From NCBI GenBank assembly GCA_038363925.1, contig JAQQWL010000007.1, positions 1,612,001 to 1,676,000 on the forward strand: 64,000 bases of DNA, written 5' to 3'. The notes under the pieces were generated by a model. The model saw only the letters and a list, made by a program, of their open reading frames with translations. It was not told the origin of the DNA and did not search any database. The DNA is from Apiospora phragmitis. Lineage: Eukaryota; Ascomycota; Sordariomycetes; Amphisphaeriales; Apiosporaceae. The translations under genes were made by a program, and so were the position numbers. Each line of letters starts with the position of its first letter. The stretch's first letter is position 1. Positions 49,161-61,075 of the stretch are shown here, in pieces.

Positions 49161-50940
49161 TCACCACTCATATTCGCCAGTAGCCTTGTGGAAGACGTAG
49201 TCTTTGCCATTGACGCTGAGAACGCCGTCTTTCAGAACGCACTTCCTGTAAAGCAGTTAGCACAGCCATCCTCGTCCATGATCGCGTAGGAACATACCAC
49301 TTGTTCTTCACGCGCTGGACCTTGTCATACATGCAAAGCATGATTTGTCCGCCGTCTTCATCGTCGTCCTCTTCATCACCATTGTCGTCAGAATCATCAA
49401 GGTCCGAGTTGATGGCCTCATCATCTTCTTCGTCATCTCCACCATCGAATCGGCTAGGTCCAGAGCCTGCTGAAGATATTTGTTGAATAGACCCGTGTTT
49501 CTTATTGGCCCGCTTCAACGGCAGCATCAGCCCACCGCCTTCCATGCTCTTGGCTTTGGCCTCGATCGCGGCGTGTAGCATGCGGTCAATCTCGACACGC
49601 CCCAGCTCGGTAGTTTCGCCATCAGCGCCTTTCTGCATAAGGACACCAGAGTAGGGTTGTTCCTCTGTGGTACCATCCATTTGCGGTGGGTATTGTCCCT
49701 GGCCTTTCTGTGCCGCCTGCACATGTTGAGCAGTACTAGCAGCGACCTGCTGACGGTATTGGACATGGCCCTGGGCATTGGCCTGCTGGGCTTGGGTACC
49801 TGGCTGGCCCATAGGTCTCTGCTGGCCTGGATGCTGAGGAGCACCACCATGCCTCAGTTCGCCAGCCTGCAGGTTCTTAATAGTATCGGAGGCTCTTTCA
49901 CCAAACTGATTCCTAAGATTTGCGGCGAGTCGCTGTTGAACAAGTTCATTAGGCGCCACCTGAGCCTGGTGGTTAGCTCCAGTTTGCTCAGTGCCTGGTT
50001 CAATCTTGACGCCAGGCTCGGCCTTGATATGACCATCCCCGGCAACAGAGTTGTTGGCAGCAGGAGAGTACGGCATATTATTAGCAGAGGGCTGCTGCTG
50101 TTGCTGTTGCTGCATGTAACCTTGGTTACTTGGGTTCGTTCCATTGTTGGCAGCAGGGGCAGGAGGTGCTTGAGTAGGAGCAGGGGGGTCTGGCTTAGGG
50201 TCCCAGGGGAAGATAGCAAGCTGCTGTGCCGTGAGCTTGCGCTGCCATCCCTATGCGTAACAGGGTTAGTTTTTGACATTAAAAAGGGTCGAAAAGCTGG
50301 AACTTGAGAGCACAGGAGTTGTGCTTATGCTATACGGGAGGGGCCCAGATGCTTGTGAGATACACCAAACGGTAACACATGATGTTGCTGTTGCATGGAT
50401 GGAAAGGATGACGGGTGACTGTGACTGATGCTCAGGCCAATTAAGACCAGGGTCAGGGTCATTCACTCCAAGCTCCAGGCTCCAATGGGGACGGGCATTC
50501 TTTTTTAGCGGACAGCCCGGGCACATAAAAAGCCCCAAAATAGAGCCTGGCCCCCCTTCATCTCGCTGAAACTGGTCGCTCCCCTTCAGAACACCGAAAC
50601 CCGGCTGGCAAAGGAATCTCATCGGAGCAAAAGGAAAAAGCACCGGCGACACCAAACATCCGCAACCGCCATTTACTTTGTCGAAATTGGGAAAAGGGAA
50701 AAGAGTTGCATCAATGGCTCTCTTCTCCATTGACGAGTTTTGGTACGGTTGGAAATACTCGGTTGCGAGACGGGAAAAATCAAAGATGGAATGACTCAGA
50801 AAGTTGGATGGATGGCTTACCTGCTTCAACTCGTCCAGAATGCTCTCATCTACGCCGTTCTCTTCCAAATCGACGCGCGACGCCTCGATGACATCTGCAA
50901 TGATCTGCTGGTAGACATTGCCCACAGCCGAATTCGACAT
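49161..50940 (-). CDS. TOA1: TFIIA large (alpha/beta) subunit
   Basis: General transcription factor subunit that stabilises TBP on promoters together with Toa2. Exons: 50940-50821, 50250-49298, 49245-49161; 385 residues. The N-terminal four-helix-bundle segment is intact (NVYQQIIADVIEASRVDL, then GWQRKLTAQQLAIFPWD). The middle is a long Gln/Pro/Asn-rich linker with a polyglutamine run. The acidic block (DDEEDDEAINSDLDDSDDNG) precedes the C-terminal beta-barrel segment (GGQIMLCMYDKVQRVKNKW, then CVLKDGVLSVNGKDYVFHKA, ending GEYEW). The start is the ATG before SNSAVG; an in-frame TTG upstream is not used. Intron 1 is 570 bp, ten times the usual size here, and falls exactly between the first and second helices. 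The frame is intact. Confidence 0.95.
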
Positions 50941-52897
50941 CTTCAAGTAGCAGCACCTGAGGTGGAAGTCGAGGTATGTGGTGTTCCAAGTTGCGCTGTC
51001 GACGAGAGGGCCTGTTTTTGTTCACCACAAGTGCACTCTTTCCTTTTCCATGCGCATAGGGTTTACGGTGCTCGTCTAAATGATTTACGTCGAGGATACG
51101 GCAGGCGAAGTATCGTCGTGAAAGACGCGAAGACCAGCCGCGCGCGAACGGTAGGTTGGTTGTGGAGGTAGAGTAGAGCGAAGAAGTTCGAGGACCAAGT
51201 TGAAGTTGGCCAAAACCACTCGAGATTCCCTTCCTTCTAGGCACACCTCGTTCGCAAGCCGTGCGCTTCTCAAAACCCTATTTTCCTGCCTTCTGTAGGT
51301 TCTTCACGTAACGAATAGTGAAATCGCCGTTGCTAGGTGTGTTGAAGCGCCGGGGTTTACAAGTCGTTGATATCCGGTTCACTCTGCGCGGTGAGATGTA
51401 GATGGTTAAGTTGGGTCAGCTTGTCGCTGAACTAACTATGCATTCCTCGCAGCACACGTGACCCCGGTTGGTAGGTACCTTAGGTATCGGAGAAGTCAAT
51501 CAAGCACAGGCCAACGCCGCCCAACAATCGAATGACATGTGCATCCCTTAGGTGAAATCGCAATGGTATTTTGTCAGGAATGGACTTGCAATTGAATCCG
51601 TTGAGAAGAATGCGATTTGCTTAGCAGGTGCCTGTGGTGTTCGATGGCATCAAGCTCCCGTCATCTGAAGGATAGGATACCACATGCCTACACTTCAGCC
51701 AAACGCAATGACTTCCAGTTCTGCTTTGGCGACCTCACCATTCAAGTTATACTTGCTTAAGTCTACTCCCAAATTGATATCAGCAGGCTACATTCTATGA
51801 AATGCAAAGTACAAGACGAAGGGTGCGGTTGACAACATTGTGTCATTAAATATGCTTTGCAATTAAAACTGCAAATGATGTCCATTGATGGTCCGTTCGA
51901 AACGTATGGGATTCGACTCCAGGCTCAACAGTAGGTATTTAGCTACCTACGGGACGTAATAGGTTAGTACATGCCATAAGACAGCTTGATCCCCTGTCAT
52001 AGAGCCGTGTATCTTCTTACACATGGATTGATTCATGAGCCTTGGGCCATACGTGAAGTAATTGCGCCACCTGCATGGCTTGCATACATAGTTCATCAGG
52101 GTCGGGTGTCCAAGGCTTCCCGTTATTCTGGGGTAGGTCTATAGGCATGGCCTTCTGGGATATACCTGCCAAGGCAGAAGCGATTCTAGCCACATCTGGG
52201 AGTGAGCTTGCAAGTGGGAACTGGTTCCGAACCATACGAAACGAGTTGAGAGATGCTGGCCAAATACCTACAGTATATCTCAACCTGGCCTATATGTCCG
52301 CTATTGATGTATTCCCTTCAAGGGCACGCATGAGCAGTCCATATCGACTCTGCTTGATCGACCTCACAACGCACCTTTTGTTCAAGTCGTTCGGAATTGT
52401 TATCATACACCCGCTGCATCTCATTGGCCTGAGGATCCAGGTCGAGCCGGGAAGACCTATCCGCCACAATATGCATGCCGAGGCAAATATTGAATGTATC
52501 TCGTTTATGCCGATTATCTAATTCCTCGCCGAATGCACCTTCTACGGCCCTCGTTATTGTACAGGATGACAAAGGAAACTAGTACGAGGGGGGCCAAGGT
52601 CTAGAACGAGAAACTATACAAGGTCGAACTCATGGGACCTTGGCGATCAACATGATCGTTCGCTCCTCCTGATCAGAGCCCCCTAAAGGCATTGGTCCGA
52701 GGATGACCACGTATGCCAGTCTATGCGCTCGGGAAAGTGAACTTTGCCCGTGATTTTACCAATTGTAGTATCACCACCCCTTAACAAGCATTACTACTTG
52801 CAGTGTCTAGTTTCCCCCGAAGAATGCGGTTGAAAGAGTCCCAAATTACTTGGGAAATACTGGGTATACATCCTCCATTCTCTCGTGGTCGCCAGAT
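50941..52897. other. Intergenic between TFIIA and ATP20
   Basis: About 2 kb. The left part should contain the TOA1 promoter. A minus-strand stretch at 52017-52572 has peptide pieces that look slightly protein-like (for example PDVARIASALAGISQ) but with stops between them; I could not identify it. Confidence 0.45.
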
Positions 52898-53715
52898 TTA
52901 GTGGTGCTCGGCAACATGCTCGCCGTGGTAGCCAATGATCTTGAATCGGCCGATCATCTCGCCAACGGTGAAGAAGCCCAGGCACTCGGCAGCCACGACA
53001 CCACCCGCAATCAGTTGGGCAGAGCTGACGTTTCGGAGCTGTTGCAGCATGGTTGCGGGTTGTTGGGTAGCCTTGGAGGCGGTCTGCGCGAGAGAACTGG
53101 GGTTTCGAACGGTGTTCAAGATGTTCTGGTAATAGCTCTGGAAAGTCTGCATGGAACTGTGGCAAGAGTTAGCCTCGCTGCACGAGCTAGTACCCGCGAC
53201 TCCCAACTTACGGCGGAGACATCTTCTGGTTGCGGAAGACAATCTTGGCGAGCTCAGAGCCGACTCGCCCCCAGTAAAGAACCTGAGGAATTTGTCTATA
53301 TGCTTAGTCAGTTCCCATCGCTCCAGGTAATCGGTATCCTTATTTGTGCATCGGACGCATGTGACATTCCGGTTCGATATCAGATTCGGAGTTCTTGTAA
53401 CGTACGCTCAGCGAAGCCAACCACTTTGCCCGTTCGTCCGCCGACCTTGCTCAAAGAGTTGGCAAGCCCCTTCGCAGCGCCCGAGATAGCCGGACCAGCA
53501 GCCGAGGAGACTCGGGAAAGACCCTGTTGCGCCTTGGCGGCGTACTCAGCAGCGCTCGCTTGGGCCTTAGCAGAAGCCTTCGCGGCCGACTCCTTGGCAG
53601 CTTTCGCAGCGTCGTTTGCCTTCGCCGTGGTGTTGGACTCGAATCTCCGGGCGGCCATGCGGCTCAGGTTTCCGGATTGCCGGATGGCGGGTCGCGCAAG
53701 AGCCATTGACGACAT
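52898..53715 (-). CDS. ATP20: ATP synthase subunit g
   Basis: Small membrane subunit of mitochondrial F1Fo ATP synthase, involved in dimerisation and cristae shape. Three exons: 53715 to about 53402, 53295-53212, 53156-52898; about 218 residues. The N terminus is a mitochondrial presequence (many Arg and Ser) followed by an unusually Ala/Lys/Ser-rich segment. The subunit g core follows: YWGRVGSELAKIVFRNQKMSPP, MQTFQSYYQNILNTVRNP, and the C-terminal membrane helix with the GxxxG-like motif (GVVAAECLGFFTVGEMIGRF). The donor of intron 1 is uncertain: gttaca after position 53402 with the acceptor ending 53296 keeps the frame, while a better-looking gtacgt donor four bases upstream would need another acceptor. 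Either leaves the core unchanged. Confidence 0.92.
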
Positions 53716-54432
53716 GGTGTCAATTGATTGTGCGGGATTAAAATAAGGGAGGGAGGGTGCTCGCAGACAGTTCCGGTTAGGGTGCCTGAAAAGCGGTCGA
53801 TTAACGGCGGGCGGGTGAAACGTAGGAGGGCGGAAGAAACAAGACACAGCGACAACAACGACGACACAGACGAAGAAGGAAGCTCTGGTAAAAAAAACAG
53901 CTCTGCAGCCAGGTCGTTCGTTCAGTTCGGAATTTCACGCTTGGGGCTATGGGCAAAAAAAGAACCATCCCGGGTAACGGAGCTAAGACTGACTAAGATT
54001 GGGCAGCGGCCAAGGCGTCGGAGGGAAAGCCCACTAATAGCTATGGCATTGGCCAATCAGATTCCGGGCGTCGTCTGATTCGCTATCGTCATCTATTTAC
54101 AGTGGATCGCTTACCTGCTCTCAGCTGTAAACTGGAATGCTACAGTAGGTGTTCGTCACTTTACCCTGAGCATCAATGATGGTAATTGCCAGTAAGGGTA
54201 GGCAATACATTCAAAAGCACTGTTTATCCTTGGTTCTAATTGCATCCGTAAGCTAGTTTATACAGCAGACACTAATAAAGTCTATAGGTCTTCTGTCAAG
54301 ACTTGGCCAAATGCATACAAGTCTCAGCTCGATCCATCCCTTTCCCCAACATCCGCAGCGTAAAGGATGGGAATGCACCTAACCTAGTCGCAACCCACCC
54401 CCCAATCCCCGAATCCTACCCTACCTGTTTCT
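53716..54432. other. Intergenic between ATP20 and lad1
   Basis: About 0.7 kb: ATP20 promoter on the left and lad1 3' UTR on the right. Nothing coding is seen. Confidence 0.55.
54048..54057. promoter_or_regulatory. Palindromic double CCAAT site upstream of ATP20
   Basis: ATTGGCCAAT contains CCAAT on both strands, followed by CA on the + strand (CCAATCA, the form favoured by fungal Hap complexes). It lies about 333-342 bp upstream of the ATP20 start. HAP control of respiratory genes is well known; use of this site is inferred. Confidence 0.35.
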
Positions 54433-55581
54433 TCAGTCCAAACTTTGAATCTGTACTTTGATCGCTCCAGTCTTGGGGTCCGCTGCTGTCTTGAAAGCAT
54501 CCAGGGCATCCTCCAGCTTGAATCGGTGAGTTACAAGCTTGGAGAGGTCGATCACCCCGTTCTCCACCAGCCGAATGGCACGAGGCCATGTGTTGCTGTA
54601 TCGGTATTGGAACTGGAGATCAACCTCCCTTGTGCTGCATCTCATGAATGGGAAGTTGACCTCGTTTTTGCCAACGCCTACTACAAACACTTTGCCGCCA
54701 AACTTGACGGCCCAGATGGCAGCAGCAACACTGCTCTCCACTCCAGTACACTCAATAGCTATGGACGGCTCGATGCCTCCCATGGATGCCACAATGGCTT
54801 GACCGGCCTCCTCTGGGCTTCCGCGCTCGACTTTGTGTGCTATCACTGATGGGCATAGTTCCTTGGCGAATTTCAATCGGCCCTCGTCGATATCCGTGAT
54901 GACAAGAGGACAGGCGCCAGCCGCCTTGCAGCAGAGCAGTGTAATTAGACCGATGGGTCCAGCGCCGCAGATGACCACCGGGTCACCCAGGCCAACCTTG
55001 GCCCTTTGCAGACCCGCCAGGGCAACGCTGAGAGGCTCCAGCATTGAGCCATTCTCATAGGACATACTCCAATCTTGTGGCACCAGATGGCCGGGTGGTT
55101 CACGTATCGCCGCAAAAGACCAGGGACCGGCGGCGTGGAGAGGAACTGCACCTTCTCGCAACCATTGTATCGGCCCGTCAGACACGGCTCGCACTCGTTG
55201 CAGATAACGTTGGGCTCGATGGCTACCCGGTCTCCAGGCTGCAGGTGAGTAACCGAGGGATGCACCGCAATGACTTGACCAGCAGACTCATGGCCGAGGA
55301 TATGGTCGCCCTCAACAATCATGGGACCAATACACCCGTGGTGCCAGAAGTGCACATCAGACCTGCCACGGTAAGAATCGGCCTGGGCTGCGCTGGGGGT
55401 TAGGGTACATACCCGCAGATACCAGTGTCTTGATAGCAACGGTCACTTCGCCATGCTGCAACGTGTCTCCTTTGTCCAGACTCTCCAGCGAGGGCTCGGC
55501 TTCGTTAATCCATAGGTCATGAGCAGGGTTGGTGAAGACACCGATGTTAGCCTTGGACGGCTTGATCTCGGGAGGGCTCAT
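54433..55581 (-). CDS. lad1: L-arabinitol 4-dehydrogenase, frame changed twice
   Basis: NAD-dependent zinc dehydrogenase of the fungal L-arabinose pathway, oxidising L-arabinitol to L-xylulose; cytosolic. Exon 1 is 55581-55413 and exon 2 is 55362-54433 (50 bp intron); about 366 residues, near the 360-380 usual for the family. Visible parts: catalytic zinc ligands in GICGSD (corrected frame) and GHESAGQ; the structural-zinc cysteines [15 protein letters not shown]; the Rossmann motif GAGPIGL with an Asp at the end of the second strand (ITDID), consistent with NAD; and the strongly conserved [17 protein letters not shown] and [16 protein letters not shown]. Two one-base deletions: near 55425-55429 (KT to TGICG) and near 55069-55072 (CHKIG to [11 protein letters not shown]), both beside A runs on the coding strand. 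Sorbitol/xylitol dehydrogenases are related, but the [12 protein letters not shown] and RRYVNHPA details favour LAD. Confidence 0.9.
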
Positions 55582-55703
55582 ATCGACTGAGGTAACAGCA
55601 GCAGCAGGCAGCGGTACTGGCAGGATTGGTTCTTAAGTCAAAAAAGTTGTTGTTGACAATGGAGTAGAAGTGAAAGAAGACGCGAGATGGTCAGTTACGT
55701 GTC

Positions 55704-55709
55704 CCCCAC
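55704..55709 (-). promoter_or_regulatory. Possible CreA/Cre1 site upstream of lad1
   Basis: GTGGGG on the lad1 strand matches the SYGGRG consensus about 125 bp ahead of the start. Carbon-catabolite repression of lad1 is known in other fungi. A single 6-bp match is weak evidence. Confidence 0.25.
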
Positions 55710-56302
55710 CATTCCGCCAGCTCGAAATGAGGGGAGGGGGATCTCTTGTTACATCTAGGTAGGAGCCCTTTTTTTCTTGGACCCTAGCTGCTGCTGTTTG
55801 TGAGTTTTCCCACATTATCTTTCCACCAGGGATTCAGCGTCGCGACTTCGGCCAGCCCTCGGACATTTCTAGGCAAGTCTAGACTATAAACAGACTTCCG
55901 TTCCGTGCAACAAGCAATAGCCCGCAGTGCGATATGGCTCGTTGTACCCGGTGGCTGCATCGGTTCAACGACTCGAGCCATTGGAAGCGGCTTTCGATAT
56001 TGCTGGTCGATGTGGGGTAGTATGAGGTGGGAGGGAAGGATGACGTTCGGGGAGCTTCGCCCCGGGGTCCACTGCGTTTAGCGCACCAATCACCCCAGGG
56101 CGAGTTCGGCTGTCCCCGCAGTTATTGCCCGCAGACTGGAGTCCCCACCAATGGTCACGATACCGGATTCTGGAGACTAACCTTAGAGAACTGGATACTG
56201 GGTGTATGTCGTGGAACCCCCACCACACCGCCGCGTACGCTACATGTATTGAGCAAAGCAGGAAGGAACATACCAGTTGCCAGTGATACCACCTCACGCA
56301 GT

Positions 56303-56320
56303 CTGCTGCTGCTGCTGCTG
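56303..56320. repeat. CTG trinucleotide repeat
   Basis: Six tandem CTG units in non-coding DNA. Confidence 0.8.
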
Positions 56321-57417
56321 CATCGCTTGCTGCCCAAGCATTGAGCTTGTCGAAGCTTTTGCTTTGTTCTAGCCCTAGGGCTCAATTACTACCTACACTC
56401 AACAGCCGTCCTATTTGTCCGCGTACGTGGTCGGAGATCACATTCGACTTATTCATTTACTCCAAACCAAGCTGGACAAAGTCCACCAATGGTATGGTGA
56501 TTAAAGGGTATATTATTCCAAACTCCTGGCAAGTGGGCATATATGAGTGTTGCTTGGGCTCGGGATCCGGGTACGCGACATAAAAATAGACATGCAGTGT
56601 GCCGCCCATTTGCTGCCGGCTCGAGTACCGACGTTCAAGATATAGGGCAGTAAGTGACGCGGCGTGATCACCACTCGGTAGCCCAGAATATCGTGATAGT
56701 CTCAGCGTCGTTATCGTCCAGGGACTGAGTACTTATGCGATTGGTACGCATTTGACCACCTCTCGATCAGTCTGGTATGTATGGCCCATACGCCTGCCAT
56801 TCTCTTGAATCCCCATGGATCATGTACATTACTTACCTACTCAAGTGAATGGGTGTATACGCTGGTGAGGTCTGGTACGAGGCTCATGGGGTTACACAGA
56901 ACTTTCTATGTCCCTAGTCTGCAGGACGTACTACCAAAGCACAACTTCATGTGATCCTCCATTCAAACAACGTCGAAAGTCGGCTCTCTACTGGTGGTTT
57001 GAAGTATCCGTACGGGAGGCTATTAACTACAATAGAAGTGACACTTCATACGACACAGCCAATTGAGGTACATCGCAAACAGTCATCTGGATGCGCTGCT
57101 AGGTTTTCACAACGATGGAGCTGCATCTTCTCAAATAGGTATACTTCTTTGACCCTTGGTCGATACCTTATTCCACTTCAGCCCCAAACGCAAATAGGGG
57201 CATCCTCCTGCCAGGCCAATGAAGCATCGATGCCCATATAATATTTCCGCTGTTGCGGCATCTTATGAGAATCATAGGGTCTTTCCGGGATAGGCGCCGT
57301 CGTACAGCTTATTCATCGCCCCGATAATCCAAGCCTGACGTTGATGACTGGCAAACCCATGAGCGGTGCACAAGGGAAAAGGAAGTATAGGTACTCAAGG
57401 GTTGCCCATTGAGCAGC

Positions 57418-58600
57418 CTACTCGAACGATCTGCATATGTGCTCACTCATGGTCCAGCAGTCTGTTACGTTCTGGGCGACGAGAGACCCGAGGGCGCTTA
57501 GCGTCGCTCGGGTTTTCTCCGTCTCTCTCGCCCCTCTGGTACTTCTCGACAATAACGACGAGATATTCGCGTGTAGCTGGTTCGCCGTTGCGTTGATAGC
57601 CACGGTGCCCGCCCAACAGGCTGCGTACGCCTCCGCCGCCATGTGGTCTTCGAAGCTGTAAGAAGTGTGAACTTCATGGTCCCCCAGCTCGGACAGTCTC
57701 TCGCTGTAGAGCCGTCGCTCAGCGAGCTCCCGGTCAACGTCATAAAACTCCAAACGCATGGCAAGAGCGCGACCACTAGGTCGTCCACTTTGAGCCCGCC
57801 GACACCGCCGTCTAGGCGTCGCTGCACGCTGCGCACTTCGGGGGAGGAGGGCGCTGTACCGATAGGTGAGTGCCTCCAGTTTGAAGTAAACACGTTGGCA
57901 GTACGTGAGGCCCGGCGGATCGAAGAACGGTACGGGCCAGTCGGGGCCCCCCGAGCAGGTTGTCGCCACGCATGGCACTGTGTGTCTAATATAAGAGAAA
58001 TCGTATCTGGTTAGTTCCGCTGCTGGTGATCACCCGGTATTCGAAAAAGGGGTGCCTCTTCTCTGAAAGAAACGTCAAACGTGTTCAATGAATTGCTGTC
58101 TCACCAAGCCCCATTAATCCCGGAATGACAGCTCTCGATAGCTCGTCGTCGTGGCATCGCGCCGGCCCCAGCAGCCGCAGCAGGGTTGTGAGCCCACCGC
58201 AATGGATCACGAGCTTGGTGCCCAGGTGGACGGGTCGCATGACCTCGGCAACGGTCAAGGCCGCAATAGCCGCGAGACTCGTGCTCGCGTAGCATTGCTC
58301 CGCACCCCGAGGGCCTGCTGGAGACGGCGCAGGGCAACGCACGGCGGAATCGAGTGCCTCTGGGGAGCCCAGATATGGCAGTAGCGCGTCTAGGAAGTAG
58401 GGCCAGAGGCTCAGCCGCATACCTTATTGCGGATGGCCCTGAGCAGCTAACAACTGATATTGGAGGGTTTCTGTTGCCGTCAAGCATGGCTGTATTTCAG
58501 GTATGGGCGGTTTACTACCACGTCCTCTCATGCGGCGGCCGAAGCGGAACTTGTGGTAGCTTGCCCCGTCTCCTCTCTCTTGAGATCGAACCAGGGGCAT
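57418..58600 (-). CDS. Fungal regulator-like protein (C6-factor type, no zinc cluster seen), frame-broken
   Basis: Peptide pieces in order on the minus strand resemble the middle and end of ascomycete Zn2Cys6-type proteins: TATETLQYQLLAAQ, then SLWPYFLDALLPYLGSPEAL, LVIHCGGLTTLLRLLGPARC, and later PPGLTYCQRVYFKLEALTYR, RLEFYDVDRELAERRLYSER and NATANQLHANISSLLSRS, ending near 57418. A likely intron starts after GLMGLG (gtgagac donor near 58096). No zinc cluster was found, so this may be a regulator without DNA-binding domain or a truncated gene. Breaks: a TAA just before MRLSLWP near 58424; a compensated double frame change between about 57850 and 57770, where the middle frame reads SVQRRLDGGVGGLKVDDLVVAL; and an unresolved join near 57980-58040. 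The start is unknown. The family assignment is from memory of the conserved phrases. Confidence 0.55.
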
Positions 58601-59913
58601 AGAGGCCACAGCCTTCAGAAGAGGTCGTTCATCGGTGATGGCCAGCCGGTAACGATACCTTCTGCTGTTCTATAAACTGGTGGCCTGACTTCGAGATAGA
58701 TATGGTACAGGGCCGCCCTGACTTGGCATATTGACTGCAAACGGGACGTTTCTCGTCGCACTATTGATAGATCAGTAAAATTGAGTATATGCACTCTCAT
58801 ACTCGTCACTTAGAGACCAAACAAACCTATTGAGAATACCTGTACCTTGCGTTGGCGGCACGTAGAGCATTTGTTGCGTTTCTGAGACCTGGTCATTCCC
58901 ATGCCAGTTGCACCTCATTGGAATCCTCAAGGTTAACTGGCTTCCTGCATAAGCTGAGCTTTATATACAAGCATTGCACCCCTGTAAACGAAAGACTAAA
59001 GGAGATGGATATTGTCAGCAGCAGATAGTTGCGTTGACCAATTATCATGTGCAATAAAAGGCCTAGAGAGTGAGCTCTGCCAGGAAGAGCACTTCCTTGG
59101 TCCGGGCCTGGCTACATCGGGAATTCTTGTATTCATAATGATCAAGATCTTACAACCGCGGGATTGATGAATTGCGGCGATGTAGATTACGTAGATCACG
59201 CAGCTCACACGCCTAAAGCTGCCTGTTGTTTCGCTTGAATACGAAGTCAGGGATAGATCGCAGGAAAGAACCCGCATGCAGAAGAAGATCTTCGAATGCG
59301 AATGCTGCAAACTTGGCGCCTTTGATTTTGGCATATTAATACAGTCGTTTGATGACGATCTTCTGTTTAAGTCATTGAGGTCTAACCTATTATCGATAGT
59401 AAGCAAGTCTCCAATCATCAATGAAATAATAAATAAGACAACACACCAACAGCGATATGACGCGGTTGACTATATCCCAGGTTGCCTGCTCTTGGAAGAT
59501 ACGTTGGTGATGCAGTCGTGGCAATCAAGCATCCCAAGCTGCATTAATATTGCAGTGCCCCGGCTCCCCATACCACCAATGGGAGGAGATGATGGTGAAC
59601 TGCTTCTATTACATTGTCTGAGTGTGGCGCTGCACTAGAGATGTCGAGGTCATATAGAGTTCACATAGTCTCACACGTTCCCCCTCCCTGAACCCCGCGA
59701 CAGATGCATTATCACAGGCCCTAAGACTACCGCGTTCGCGTGCTGCTTCTGATGTTTACTGTTTTCCATTTTCTCTTCCTTCGGCTCTGGAAACATTCCT
59801 AAACTTCAGTATGGGATAGCTAGCCTACGAATATGGAATCCCTCATCAGTCTACTCGGTAGCAAAGTTTCGCAAATCCCTACCATCGTAGGTAGTGTCCT
59901 CTTCATCCGGCGA
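58601..59913. other. Intergenic, no supported gene
   Basis: About 1.3 kb with no recognisable coding signal; overlapping open frames at 59.0-59.6 kb on both strands look like chance. Confidence 0.5.
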
Positions 59914-61075
59914 GATGGCAGCGACGGCGGCGCTGCACCATCGCACAAAGGCGCGGATGCGGAGTCTGCAGCCGCAAAAGATTCTCGATTATGGGATACG
60001 TCCTGGCCGAGATCTCAAGTTCGGACTTCAACAGAAGAGGGAATGGCGCTTCGCTGAAGAACAAGGGGCGTCGTCAGAGCACCGCTTCTGCATCATCATC
60101 ATCTACAGGCACATTTACCCGCTCACGTTCACCAGTCAAGCAAGCACTTAAGGGGCGTTCGCGATCCCAGAGGACGAGGTTGCTCCACCATCGCCAGGGA
60201 TCTACTCACCACCGCCCGCCGTGGAAGCGGCGAGTCGCATTTCCTCCCGGCACTCGTTCATCCCCAAGCCGTCCGACTACTGCAGCGGCTGCGAGACCAC
60301 CCACGCGCGGAACGAGTTCTCGCCGTGGCAACGGGCCGCGCGGACCACGAGCGGCTGTGCCTGGGGCGCGAGGGCTCGTTCAGCTTGTGCCGGCACCAGC
60401 ACATCGACTTTGGCGCCATCGAGCAGGCACTACCGCCGGCCGCCCAGCTCTTCTCGCCGGCCGGCGGGGGCGGCGATCCTGCGGTGCGAGGACGAGAGCC
60501 ACCTCAAGGGCACGCGGCACCACCTGGAGCGCAGCGCGCGGCTCGACCACGAGGCCATGATGCCGCAGGTGACGGTCGGGGTCGAGGACGACGGCGCCGT
60601 CGTGCTGTCGACCTACTTCGAGGAGCTCGTCTGCATCGTGCCGGCGGGCGAGCCCCTCCACGCGCGCCACCTGCGCCAGAAGCTCGACCTGCTCCAGGCC
60701 GCGTCCACCAACTGCATCTGCGGCCACGTCCACCTCAACAGCGAGTGCATCGTCGACCTCGCCGACTCCATCGACTGCCCGCACCTGCACGAGGCGGACG
60801 GCGGGGCCCAGGTCTCGGCGGCGGCGGCCCTGAGCCGCCATGAGGGGGGCGGGACTAGATCGCCCCGCGGGCGACGGTCAGAAGAGGGCTGCTGCGACAT
60901 GAAGGACTCCATCGGGTTCTGTGACACATGTGATGACACGTGGTTCGGTTTCCGCAGGTGGCGAGGCCGGCCGGACGCCGAGTACCACGAGATCTGGTTA
61001 TTTGGGCTCAGTTATATCAGTTTTCAGGGCGGCTTCAAGCCGGATTGCTATGCGTGGCGCCAACGGCTGGATTGA
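59914..61075 (+). CDS. Conserved hypothetical fungal protein, frame changed several times
   Basis: Function unknown. The C-terminal half is convincing: HRLCLGREG-type phrases (DHERLCLGREGSFSLCRHQ, IDFGAIEQALPPAAQL) in one frame, then LRCEDESHLKGTRHHLERSA, MMPQVTVGVEDDGAVVLSTY, FEELVCIVPAGEPLHARHL, ICGHVHLNSECIVDLADSID, CPHLHEADGG, IGFCDTCDDTWFGFRRW and SYISFQGGFKPDCYAWR in another. Many paired Cys and His suggest metal binding, but I recognise no named domain. The frame changes near 60335-60350 and back near 60465-60475, the second inside a run of G. Further upstream the frame changes at about 60060 and again at about 60150, where a TAA interrupts, so the N terminus (perhaps the ATG at 59914, followed by AATAALHHRTKARMRSLQ) is uncertain. 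The gene is very GC-rich, unlike the flanks. Confidence 0.6.

Larger units (their letters stand above)
55582..57417. other. Intergenic, lad1 promoter and non-coding DNA
   Basis: About 1.8 kb. The first few hundred bases should be the lad1 promoter. The remainder holds no supported gene. Confidence 0.5.

Noticed and set aside
52017..52572. Minus-strand peptides that look weakly like a regulator
   Set aside because: Stops between pieces and no recognised domain; not enough to call a gene or pseudogene.
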